Source of the DNA: Flavobacterium tiangeerense
GTDB lineage: Bacteria > Bacteroidota > Bacteroidia > Flavobacteriales > Flavobacteriaceae
Assembly (NCBI RefSeq): GCF_007830355.1
Contig: NZ_VLKO01000005.1
Span: forward strand, 1-64,000
Direction: 5' to 3'
Length of the DNA: 64,000 nt
Of the stretch, positions 35,213 through 43,190 are shown piece by piece. The stretch's first letter is position 1. The number at the start of each line of letters is the position of its first letter. The notes under the pieces are model-generated. The model did not search any database. It was not told the DNA's origin and saw only the letters and a list, made by a program, of their open reading frames with translations. A program made the position numbers and the translations under genes.

Positions 35213-35566
35213 ATGAAAATAAACAAACTCATAGTTAGTTTTTCTCTGGTTGTTACGGTATTGTGCTCAATGCTGTTTCAGTCCTTGCATACCTATGAGC
35301 ACTGGTCTAAACAGCTTTCCCAAAAGCAGTGCCACCATAAATACAATGTCACCGGTAAGGAGATAACACACCAACACAAAAAAGTTGATCACTGTTATGT
35401 ATGCGAATTTGCACTAGGAAGTTACATACCTCCAGCAAATTTGTCGTATCAATTGTATGCAACTTTTGATAAAATCCCATATTTTTTTACTGCGTCGCAA
35501 ACGGTTATTTCGTTTTCTGGCAGTTTGTATTCCCTTCGAGGTCCCCCAGTAACTAGTTTAAGCTAA
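35213..35566 (+). CDS. Small exported His/Cys-rich protein, probable metal-related partner of a TonB receptor
   Basis: 117 residues from the ATG at 35213. An N-terminal hydrophobic signal/anchor (KLIVSFSLVVTVLCSMLFQS) is followed by a His-rich stretch (HTYEHW, QCHHKYN, THQHKKVDHCYVCEFALG). The HxxxHCYVCEF core looks like a metal-binding knuckle, and two more histidines and a cysteine lie upstream. I do not know a named family. Similar short proteins with HCxxCxF cores are found before TonB-dependent receptors in Bacteroidota. The next gene, 149 nt on, is such a receptor, so I infer a periplasmic or membrane role in metal (zinc or copper) handling. Confidence 0.65.
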   Translation: MKINKLIVSFSLVVTVLCSMLFQSLHTYEHWSKQLSQKQCHHKYNVTGKEITHQHKKVDHCYVCEFALGSYIPPANLSYQLYATFDKIPYFFTASQTVISFSGSLYSLRGPPVTSLS

Positions 35567-35715
35567 ATTTATTTCAGCTTCTGTAATTTTTATTCCAGGC
35601 AAGTTCATTCATTTGATTTTTCTGGATGCAGTACTATTTACTAAATAATTCCGCTAGCACAAGCCTCCTTGTTTTAAAAGGCTTACTGACTAGACGGATA
35701 CTACACTAATTTTCA

Positions 35716-37923
35716 ATGAAAAAAATGATCATATCCCTATTATTGGGATTTACGGCAATGCTTCAAGCGCAAAATACCCTTTCGGGAACAGTAACAGATT
35801 TAAAAAACCAACCCATAAAAGGCGTTTCAGTCTATGCATCAGAATTGCATAAAGGGACTACAACAGATGAAAACGGAAAATACACTCTTTCCAACCTGCC
35901 CAATAAAAACTTAAAAATCAGTTTTACATTCATAGGATTTGCAACCCAAAACAAAACCATAAACAGTCTTCAAAAAGAAAATACACTTGATGTTATGCTC
36001 GAAGAAGCAATTTTCGAAATGGATGAAGTGATTGTTTCAACGGCTTTCAATAAAATGCAATCGCAAAATGTCATGAAAGTGGAGCACGAAAGCATCAAAA
36101 ATTTACAACGAAAAGGAACAGCCACTTTGATCGAAGGATTGGCAACCATTCCTGGAGTTTCTCAAGTTTCTACAGGAACTTCTATTGGGAAACCGGTAAT
36201 TCGTGGTTTAAGCGGCAACCGTGTTTTGGTGTACTCGCAAGGCGTTCGAATTGAAAATCAACAATTTGGCGACGAACATGGTTTGGGATTGAACGATTCT
36301 GGAGTTGAAAGTGTTGAGGTTATAAAAGGGCCAGCTTCATTGTTATATGGTTCCGATGCTTTGGGTGGTGTTTTGTATTTTAACCCAGAAAAATTTGCTG
36401 ATGCAAATACCTTTAAAACAAACTTCAGTCAAAGATATTTCTCGAATACCGCTGGTAGCAGTTCTTCATTAGGTTTGAAAACGTCGACTGATAACTGGAA
36501 ATTTATGGCTCGTGGAAGTTACAATACTCATTCTGATTATAAAGTTGCCGATGGTGACCGAGTGACAAATACCCGTTACAATGAAACCGATTTCAAAACT
36601 GGAATAGGATACAGCAATGCTAAGTTTTCAAGTGTGTTGCGTTACAATTACAATGAATTGGATTTGGGAATTCCAGAAGATGGGATTGGAGAACAAACAA
36701 CAAGCAAGAAAACTGGATTTCCAAAACAAGGAGTTTTCAATCATTTATGGAGTTTAAACAATGTTTTCTTTTTTGAACAATCAAAACTGGATGTTGATTT
36801 AGGCTATGTTGCCAATGATCGAAGTGAGTTTGAAGACAGCAATGTGGCGGTTTTACAAATGAAACTAAAGACATTTAATTACAACGCAAAATACCATTTG
36901 CCAAAAATGGGAAGAATAGAAACCATTGTAGGTGTACAAGGAATGCATCAAACCAATGTGAATTCTGGAGAAGAATATTTGATTCCCGATGCCGTTACAA
37001 ATGATTTTGGTGTTTTTGGAACCGCAAATTATGAGTGGAAATCTAATGTGTTGCAAGCCGGGTTGCGTTTTGATAATAGAAATGTTACTACAGAGACACA
37101 AGGAATTGCAGGCGAAGAAGGTTCCTTTGAAGCGATCGATAAATCATACGACAGTTTCAATGCCTCGTTGGGTTATAAAACCAATCTGGCCGATGATGTA
37201 ACGTTGCGTTTGAATGTGGCATCGGGATTTAGAGCGCCAAATCTGGCTGAATTAACTTCAAATGGTGTGCATGAAGGAACGAATCGCTATGAAATAGGAA
37301 ACAGCAATTTAAAAACAGAGCAAAACGTACAAACAGATTTAAATTTAGAATACAAAGTGGATCATGTTGAGTTTTTTGTCAACGGATTTTACAATCACAT
37401 CAACAATTACATTTACACCTCTCCAACTGGAGAGATAATTGATGAAAATGCCGTGTTCGATTATATTCAAGATAATGCAAAGTTGTACGGAGGCGAAATA
37501 GGATTGCATTTTCATCCGCATCCATTGGATTGGTTGCATTTTGAAACGAGTTTTGAAACCGTAACAGGCAAAAAACAAAATGGAGACTACTTGCCGTTAA
37601 TTCCAGCTAACAATTGGAACAACACTATTAGAACCGAATTCAAAATCAAAAATTGGTTGGAAGATGGTTTTGCAACTTTAAATGTTGCTAGTACATTCAG
37701 CCAAAAAAATGTAAGTGGATTTGAAACCGAATCGAAAGGGTATAACCTAGTAAATTTAGGCTTTGGCGGCACAGTAAAACTGGGCAAAACTGTATTTGAT
37801 GTCAACATCAACGGGAATAATTTATTCGATAAAGGATACATTGCGCATCTTTCTCGCTTAAAAACGGATGGCATTCCAAACATTGGAAGAAACATCGTTT
37901 TTGGGCTGAATTTTAACTTGTAA
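35716..37923 (+). CDS. TonB-dependent receptor with carboxypeptidase-like N-terminal domain, probably for a metal
   Basis: 735 residues. A signal peptide (about 1-18) precedes a carboxypeptidase-regulatory-like domain (about 20-100, LSGTVTDLKNQPIKGVSVYA), a plug (about 110-235; GTSIGKPVIRGLSGNRVLVY and VESVEVIKGPASLLYGSDAL) and a 22-strand barrel to the terminal FGLNFNL. The plug sequence ENQQFGDEHGLGLND is typical of receptors assigned to metal uptake (CirA/ZnuD/copper types) rather than SusC. There is no SusD partner. The His/Cys-rich gene upstream supports a metal substrate, but the substrate is inferred. The shared terminator at 37946-37981 follows. Confidence 0.85.
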   Translation: MKKMIISLLLGFTAMLQAQNTLSGTVTDLKNQPIKGVSVYASELHKGTTTDENGKYTLSNLPNKNLKISFTFIGFATQNKTINSLQKENTLDVMLEEAIFEMDEVIVSTAFNKMQSQNVMKVEHESIKNLQRKGTATLIEGLATIPGVSQVSTGTSIGKPVIRGLSGNRVLVYSQGVRIENQQFGDEHGLGLNDSGVESVEVIKGPASLLYGSDALGGVLYFNPEKFADANTFKTNFSQRYFSNTAGSSSSLGLKTSTDNWKFMARGSYNTHSDYKVADGDRVTNTRYNETDFKTGIGYSNAKFSSVLRYNYNELDLGIPEDGIGEQTTSKKTGFPKQGVFNHLWSLNNVFFFEQSKLDVDLGYVANDRSEFEDSNVAVLQMKLKTFNYNAKYHLPKMGRIETIVGVQGMHQTNVNSGEEYLIPDAVTNDFGVFGTANYEWKSNVLQAGLRFDNRNVTTETQGIAGEEGSFEAIDKSYDSFNASLGYKTNLADDVTLRLNVASGFRAPNLAELTSNGVHEGTNRYEIGNSNLKTEQNVQTDLNLEYKVDHVEFFVNGFYNHINNYIYTSPTGEIIDENAVFDYIQDNAKLYGGEIGLHFHPHPLDWLHFETSFETVTGKKQNGDYLPLIPANNWNNTIRTEFKIKNWLEDGFATLNVASTFSQKNVSGFETESKGYNLVNLGFGGTVKLGKTVFDVNINGNNLFDKGYIAHLSRLKTDGIPNIGRNIVFGLNFNL

Positions 37924-37945
37924 ATCAATTGCTTCATCCACATAT

Positions 37946-37981
37946 CAAAAAAACGCTATTCGAAAGAGTAGCGTTTTTTTT
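37946..37981 (+). terminator. Terminator after the TonB receptor, copy A of a duplicated hairpin
   Basis: AAAACGCTATTC / GAGTAGCGTTTT stem (short mismatch near the loop) with a T run. The same hairpin recurs at 41569-41603, differing only in the length of the A run. Confidence 0.85.
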
Positions 37982-38077
37982 GGGTTTAAGTGCAAAAAGT
38001 ACGGGTTACTATTTCAGTTCTTTTTTTCGTATTATTGTATGTGTAATCGAGTTAAATTTTTATAATCCAAAATAACG

Positions 38078-39091
38078 ATGCTACAAAACCAATCTGTAAT
38101 TCCTGATATTAAAGCCATTATAGCAGCTTCAAAAGACAAAGCAATTAGAGCGGTAGACAATGAAAGAACCTTGATGTACTGGCATATTGGGCAACGTATT
38201 TTCGAGGAAGAACAAAACGGAAAGGACCGTGCTGATTATGGGACTTATTTAATTAAATTTCTTTCTCAACAATTACAGCCAGAATATGGGAGTGGTTTTT
38301 CAGTTAGGCAATTAGAGAGATACCGACAGTTTTACCGAATGTTTCCAATTGCGTCCGCACTGCGGACGCAATTGAGTTGGACACAATATAAATTCCTTTT
38401 GGTAATTGACAATCAGTATAAAAGAGAATTTTACATTGCAGAAAGCGTAAAAAATAATTGGAACACAAGACAATTAGAGCGTCAGATTTATAGTAGTCTT
38501 TGGGAACGTCTTTTAATGAGCAATGATAAAGAAAGCGTACTCGCTGTTGCCAAAAATGAAAAACTGCCTTCGGATGCTAAAGAGATTATAAAAGACCCGA
38601 TGTATCTTGAATTTCTGGGCTTAAAACGAGAAGCGGCTTACTATGAAAAAGATTTAGAAAGTGCTATAATTACTCATTTGCAAGATTTTTTATTGGAACT
38701 AGGAAATGGTTTTTCATTTGTAGCAAGACAAAAAAGAATACACATTGATGGCGATGAATTTTTTACAGACTTAGTTTTTTATAATCGGATATTACAATGC
38801 TTTGTTATTATCGAAATCAAAACAGATAAACTTACGCATCAGGATATAGGACAACTACAGATGTATGTCAATTATTACGATCGGGTAGAAAAACTGCCCC
38901 GTGAAAATCCAACTATTGGTATTTTGCTTTGTGCAAATAAAAATGACGGCGTTGTAAAATTTATGTTGCCGGAAAACGAGAAAAATATTGTAGCTAGTCA
39001 ATATAAACTATACCTACCTACTGAGCAACAGTTGCTGGAAGCTGTGAATATAGAATTGCAAAATTTTGAGGAAGCCAAAGAAAATAATTAA
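38078..39091 (+). CDS. DUF1016 family PD-(D/E)xK nuclease (YhcG-like)
   Basis: 337 residues. The N-terminal DUF1016 helical domain (about 5-170, YWHIGQRIFEEEQNGKDRADYG, RQLERYRQFYRMFP, QLSWTQYKFLLVI) is followed by the C-terminal nuclease-like domain (about 175-330) with DEFFTDLVFYNRILQCFVIIEIK, giving the Asp, Glu and Lys of the active site, and DIGQLQMYVNYYD. YhcG proteins are often near restriction systems and mobile genes; their function is not settled. A perfect 14-1-14 palindrome in the DNA (38346-38374) encodes residues 90-99, in the segment between RMFP and LSWTQY, which is the variable part of the family. No clear promoter. Likely mobile, given the duplicated terminators on either side. 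Confidence 0.85.
   Translation: MLQNQSVIPDIKAIIAASKDKAIRAVDNERTLMYWHIGQRIFEEEQNGKDRADYGTYLIKFLSQQLQPEYGSGFSVRQLERYRQFYRMFPIASALRTQLSWTQYKFLLVIDNQYKREFYIAESVKNNWNTRQLERQIYSSLWERLLMSNDKESVLAVAKNEKLPSDAKEIIKDPMYLEFLGLKREAAYYEKDLESAIITHLQDFLLELGNGFSFVARQKRIHIDGDEFFTDLVFYNRILQCFVIIEIKTDKLTHQDIGQLQMYVNYYDRVEKLPRENPTIGILLCANKNDGVVKFMLPENEKNIVASQYKLYLPTEQQLLEAVNIELQNFEEAKENN
38346..38374. repeat. Perfect 14-1-14 palindrome within the DUF1016 gene
   Basis: CAATTGCGTCCGCA (38346-38359), one base C, then the exact complement TGCGGACGCAATTG (38361-38374). A far higher GC core than its surroundings. Confidence 0.8.
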
Positions 39092-39155
39092 GGAAACGAT
39101 AGAACTGTAGAAAATACTTTACCCCAAATAGCAGCGTTTTTTTTAACTTTATTTA

Positions 39156-39198
39156 AGACTTGGTCAAGTCTAGAACACTAACTATTTCCTTATTTTTG
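39156..39198 (+). promoter_or_regulatory. Prolyl oligopeptidase promoter with palindrome
   Basis: -7 element TATTTTTG at 39191-39198, 22 nt before the ATG. The perfect inverted repeat AGACTTG-GT-CAAGTCT lies at 39156-39171, about where the -33 element should be. Confidence 0.5.
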
Positions 39199-39220
39199 TA
39201 ACAACCTAAAAAAATAACTA

Positions 39221-41341
39221 ATGAAGAAATCCTTTTTAATAATGGCTGTAACCTCTGCAATGGCAACTTTTGGCCAAAATAAAAACGAAAAAATAACATA
39301 CCCAACGACCAACAAAGGAACTACGGTAGATGCTTATTTTGATGCAAAAGTCCCAGATCCCTACCGTTGGCTAGAAGATGATAAATCAGCTGAGACCGGT
39401 GCTTGGGTCAAAGCTCAAAACGAAGTAACCTACGGGTATCTCAATCAAATTCCGTTTCGTGATGCGTTAAAAGCAAGAATGGAAAAGCTTTGGAATTACG
39501 AAAAAATAGGAGCGCCTTTCAAAGAAGGGAATTTCACATATTACTATAAAAACAACGGTTTGCAAAACCAGTCGGTGTTGTATAGAAAAGATGCCAAAGG
39601 AACCGAAACGGTTTTCTTAGATCCCAACACCTTCTCTAAAGACGGAACCACGTCACTTGGCGGATTAGATTTTTCCAAAGACGGTTCAAAAGTAGCCTAT
39701 GCCATTTCAGAAGGTGGAAGCGACTGGCGCAAAGTAATCATCATGGATGCCATTACCAATACAATTATTGAAGACACCATTGTCGATGTGAAATTCAGCG
39801 GCGTGTCCTGGAGAGGGAATGAAGGTTTCTACTATTCCAGTTATGACAAACCAAAAGGAAGTGAATTATCAGCAAAAACAGATGAGCACAAACTCTATTT
39901 TCATAAATTAGGCACAGCTCAAAAAGACGATCAAATCATTTTTGGTGCCGATCAAAAACGCCGTTATGTAGGCGGTGGCGTGACTGAGGACGACCGCTAC
40001 CTTGTGATATCAGCCGCAAACTCCACCTATGGGAACGAGTTGTACATCAAAGATTTAACAAAACCCAACAGTCCTATTGTGACTATTGTAGATAATTTCA
40101 AGAGTGACAACAGTATTATTGAAAATGAAGGCGGAAAATTATTCATAGAAACTGATTTGAATGCGCCCAACAAACGCATCGTTACTGTGGATATCAAGAA
40201 TCCAAAACCAGAAAACTGGAAAGACTTCATTCCAGAAACAGAGAATGTTTTATCACCATCAACAGGTGGCGGTTATTTCTTTGCAAATTACATGAAAGAT
40301 GCCGTTTCATTGGTAAAACAATATGATTACACAGGAAAATTGATACGCGAAATCAAACTTCCTGGAGTAGGAACAGCGGGCGGTTTTGGCGGAAAGAAAA
40401 AAGAGAAAAACCTTTATTTCTCCTTTACAAATTATATCACACCCGGTTCTATTTTTAGTTTAGATACGCAAACAGGAACCTCTGTTGTGTATGAAAAACC
40501 AAAAGTAGATTTCAATACGGATCTGTATGAGTCTAAACAAGTGTTTTATACCTCAAAAGACGGTACCAAAATCCCAATGATCATCACCCACAAAAAAGGA
40601 TTAAAACTTGATGGGACAAATCCAACCATGCTTTACGGATATGGCGGATTCAACGTGAGTTTAACACCAAGTTTTAGCATAGCCAATGCCATCTGGATGG
40701 AAAACGGAGGCGTGTATGCCGTACCCAACTTGCGTGGTGGAGGTGAATACGGAAAAAAATGGCATGATGCAGGAACCAAAATGCAAAAACAAAACGTATT
40801 TGATGATTTCATTGCAGCAGCCGAATATTTAATTGCACAAAAATACACCTCTTCACAATACCTAGCCATTCGTGGTGGGTCAAACGGAGGTTTGTTAGTA
40901 GGCGCTACCATGACACAACGCCCAGAATTAATGAAGGTAGCCTTGCCAGCAGTAGGTGTGATGGACATGTTGCGCTACCATACCTTTACCGCAGGAGCAG
41001 GTTGGGCGTATGATTACGGAACAGCTCAGGACAGCAAAGAAATGTTCAGCTACATTCAACGATATTCACCGGTACACAACGTAAAAACAGGAACCCAGTA
41101 CCCAGCCACTATGGTCACAACAGGAGATCATGATGATAGAGTAGTGCCGGCACACAGCTTTAAATTTGCTGCTGAGTTGCAAGAAAAACAAGCAGGAACA
41201 AACCCAACCCTTATTCGCATAGACATCAATGCAGGACACGGCGCCGGAAAATCAGTAGCAGCAACCATACAAGAAAACGTAGACATACAAGCCTTTACAC
41301 TCTACAACATGGGGATTATGACCATCCCTGCCAGTAAATAA
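39221..41341 (+). CDS. Prolyl oligopeptidase family serine peptidase (S9), exported
   Basis: 706 residues. A signal peptide (MKKSFLIMAVTSAMATFGQ) is followed by the N-terminal cap start DPYRWLED, a seven-blade beta-propeller (about 75-420) and the alpha/beta-hydrolase domain (about 430-706). The catalytic triad is Ser554 (GGSNGGLLVG), Asp in GDHDDRVVP and His in NAGHGAGK. The family cleaves short peptides after proline. Export to the periplasm suggests a role in using peptides from outside. Transcribed alone from a promoter bearing a 7-2-7 palindrome. It lies between two copies of one terminator hairpin with the DUF1016 gene. Confidence 0.93.
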   Translation: MKKSFLIMAVTSAMATFGQNKNEKITYPTTNKGTTVDAYFDAKVPDPYRWLEDDKSAETGAWVKAQNEVTYGYLNQIPFRDALKARMEKLWNYEKIGAPFKEGNFTYYYKNNGLQNQSVLYRKDAKGTETVFLDPNTFSKDGTTSLGGLDFSKDGSKVAYAISEGGSDWRKVIIMDAITNTIIEDTIVDVKFSGVSWRGNEGFYYSSYDKPKGSELSAKTDEHKLYFHKLGTAQKDDQIIFGADQKRRYVGGGVTEDDRYLVISAANSTYGNELYIKDLTKPNSPIVTIVDNFKSDNSIIENEGGKLFIETDLNAPNKRIVTVDIKNPKPENWKDFIPETENVLSPSTGGGYFFANYMKDAVSLVKQYDYTGKLIREIKLPGVGTAGGFGGKKKEKNLYFSFTNYITPGSIFSLDTQTGTSVVYEKPKVDFNTDLYESKQVFYTSKDGTKIPMIITHKKGLKLDGTNPTMLYGYGGFNVSLTPSFSIANAIWMENGGVYAVPNLRGGGEYGKKWHDAGTKMQKQNVFDDFIAAAEYLIAQKYTSSQYLAIRGGSNGGLLVGATMTQRPELMKVALPAVGVMDMLRYHTFTAGAGWAYDYGTAQDSKEMFSYIQRYSPVHNVKTGTQYPATMVTTGDHDDRVVPAHSFKFAAELQEKQAGTNPTLIRIDINAGHGAGKSVAATIQENVDIQAFTLYNMGIMTIPASK

Positions 41342-41568
41342 AAGCAACAGAGGTACGGTGTGGTTACTCTTTTTTTTTAGGAGCTTAATCCTGCTATCCG
41401 TTTCAATCTTTATATCCGCCGAAAAGGCGGAAATAAAGGATTTTCACTTCAAATGGAATTCACTGAACTCCTATGGAAATAAAAGTATAGTGAAGTAATC
41501 AGGGCTAGGGCATTCAACTCCTCAGATGATTGTCTTCACGAGGAAAAAAGCCATCACCACACAAATTT

Positions 41569-41603
41569 CAAAAAACGCTATTCGAAAGAGTAGCGTTTTT
41601 TTT
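41569..41603 (+). terminator. Terminator copy B
   Basis: Same hairpin and T run as 37946-37981, with six instead of seven leading A. It lies 228 nt after the prolyl oligopeptidase stop. Confidence 0.75.
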
Positions 41604-41656
41604 GTTTAAGATTATTTCTGTTTTAAAAAATCAAGTTGAAAACTAAAAATTAATGA

Positions 41657-41686
41657 GGTCAATTGTAGGCGGGTCAATTGTAGGCG
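41657..41686 (+). promoter_or_regulatory. Tandem 15-bp direct repeat, probable controller-protein operator
   Basis: GGTCAATTGTAGGCG occurs twice without a gap (41657-41671 and 41672-41686). Each unit has the palindromic core CAATTG. The array ends 6 bp before the -7-like box TAATTTTA (41693-41700), where C proteins of restriction systems usually bind. Confidence 0.65.
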
Positions 41687-41706
41687 TAAAAGTAATTTTA
41701 TCAAAT

Positions 41707-41928
41707 ATGGATATTAAAGAAAAATTCGGTCATAAAGTAAAAGAATTAAGAGAGAATAAAGGTTTCTCTATTGAGCAACTAGCTAACATATCGAATGTTG
41801 ACAGAAATTATATCTCAGACATCGAAAAGGGAAAAAGAAATGTTTCTATTGAAATTATTGAGAAAATCATCCTAGCTCTCGATACTGAATTTATGGAGTT
41901 CTTCAACGATAAAAATTTTAAGAAATGA
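41707..41928 (+). CDS. XRE-type controller protein of the HpaII-like restriction system
   Basis: 73 residues from the ATG at 41707 (MDIKEKFGHKVKELRENKGF); the frame is open 18 codons upstream, but that part covers the tandem repeat and promoter. A single XRE helix-turn-helix (about 17-55, FSIEQLANISNVDRNYISDI then EKGKRNVSIEII) fills nearly the whole protein, the size and shape of restriction-system C proteins. These delay the endonuclease until the methylase has protected the DNA, and regulate themselves. It overlaps the methyltransferase gene by 4 bp (ATGA), so C, M and R form one coupled unit. Confidence 0.85.
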   Translation: MDIKEKFGHKVKELRENKGFSIEQLANISNVDRNYISDIEKGKRNVSIEIIEKIILALDTEFMEFFNDKNFKK

Positions 41929-43190
41929 AAATGAAAGAGAGTATATCAATTGAAGAGTTTGATAAGAAAAAATTTAAAATTCGCTTCGTCGATGAAGAAG
42001 ATAATAGAAAAGCGGTTATAACTCATTATTTGCATAATTATGATAATGGTGTAAAAGATCACTTTCATGAAGAAGCATCAGAGTACATTGATCAAATTGT
42101 TGAGTATAAAAATGAAGAAGAAAATTTAAATCTTGTTTCAGAAGAAGCATTACAACAATTACTATTTGAAGTCGAAACCGTCCCATTTCCAACACCTAAA
42201 AATTATACTTTTAAATTTATAGACCTTTTTGCAGGGATTGGTGGATTCAGAATGGCCATGCAAAATCTGGGCGGAAAATGTGTTTTCACCTCTGAATGGG
42301 ATGAAAATGCTAAGAAAACGTATAGAGCAAATTATGGAGAAACACCATTTGGAGATATAACAAAAGAAAGAACTAAGAATTATATACCAGATGATTTTGA
42401 TGTATTGTGTGCTGGGTTTCCTTGTCAAGCTTTTTCAATAGCAGGTAAAAGAGGAGGTTTTGAAGATACAAGAGGAACGCTTTTTTTTGATGTAGCAGAA
42501 ATAATAAAGAATAAAAAACCAAAAGCAATTTTCTTAGAAAATGTAAAAGGTTTAAGAAATCATAATGGTGGAAAAACTTTAGCGACAATTTTAAATGTTT
42601 TGCGCAATGACTTAGGATATTTTATTCCAGAGCCGCAAATAATAAACGCTAAGAATTTTGGAGTACCACAAAATCGGGAGCGTATTTATATAGTTGGTTT
42701 TAGAAATGATCTCAATATTAATTCATTTTCGTATCCTGAGCCTTATGAAGAAAAAGTCTTTTTCGGAGAAATAAAAGAGGAAAATGTAGTTCCTACGAAA
42801 TATTATTTATCAACTCAGTATTTGCAAACTCTAGTAAGTCACAAAGAGAGGCATGCAAATAAAGGTAATGGTTTTGGATATGAGATTATACAAGACAATG
42901 AAGTTTCAAATGCTATTGTAGTCGGTGGAATGGGTCGAGAGAGAAATTTAGTTATTGATAATCGAATAACAGATTACACCCCAACTACTCATATTAAAGG
43001 CGAAGTGAATCGTAAAGGAATACGAAAAATGACTCCAAGAGAGTGGGCAAGATTGCAAGGTTTTCCAGATAATTTTATAATTCCTGTTGCTGATGCATCT
43101 GCTTATAAACAATTTGGGAATTCCGTTGCGGTTCCAGCTATTCAAGCAACAGCACAAAAAATTATTGATTTGATAAAAGCTAAATTATGA
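41925..43190 (+). CDS. DNA (cytosine-5) methyltransferase of the HpaII-like system
   Basis: 421 residues. An N-terminal extension of about 95 residues, unlike the core, precedes the C5 methylase core: motif I FIDLFAGIGGFRMAM (98-112), catalytic Cys167 in GFPCQAFS, ENV motif (FLENVKGL, near 201), QNRERIYIVGF (near 250) and motif X FGNSVAVP (near 403). The target recognition region lies between motifs VIII and IX. It should protect the site cut by the next gene's product, which looks like HpaII (CCGG), so the target is probably CCGG. It overlaps C by 4 bp and R by 4 bp. The extension may help recruit or regulate; similar extensions exist in other C5 methylases. Confidence 0.92.
   Translation: MKMKESISIEEFDKKKFKIRFVDEEDNRKAVITHYLHNYDNGVKDHFHEEASEYIDQIVEYKNEEENLNLVSEEALQQLLFEVETVPFPTPKNYTFKFIDLFAGIGGFRMAMQNLGGKCVFTSEWDENAKKTYRANYGETPFGDITKERTKNYIPDDFDVLCAGFPCQAFSIAGKRGGFEDTRGTLFFDVAEIIKNKKPKAIFLENVKGLRNHNGGKTLATILNVLRNDLGYFIPEPQIINAKNFGVPQNRERIYIVGFRNDLNINSFSYPEPYEEKVFFGEIKEENVVPTKYYLSTQYLQTLVSHKERHANKGNGFGYEIIQDNEVSNAIVVGGMGRERNLVIDNRITDYTPTTHIKGEVNRKGIRKMTPREWARLQGFPDNFIIPVADASAYKQFGNSVAVPAIQATAQKIIDLIKAKL

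Larger units (their letters stand above)
41342..41706. promoter_or_regulatory. Intergenic region before the HpaII-type operon, with hairpins, terminator copy B and a tandem operator
   Basis: 365 bases. It contains a hairpin CTTTATATCCGCC-GAAAA-GGCGGAAATAAAG (41408-41438, one mismatch) inside a GCTATCCG-type repeat (from 41391), the duplicated terminator (41569-41603), two exactly adjacent 15-bp repeats (41657-41671, 41672-41686), and a near-consensus -7 box TAATTTTA (41693-41700) before the controller ATG at 41707. Confidence 0.6.

Noticed and set aside
35567..35715. Riboswitch before the TonB receptor
   Set aside because: The 149-base gap has no conserved aptamer pattern that I can recognise.
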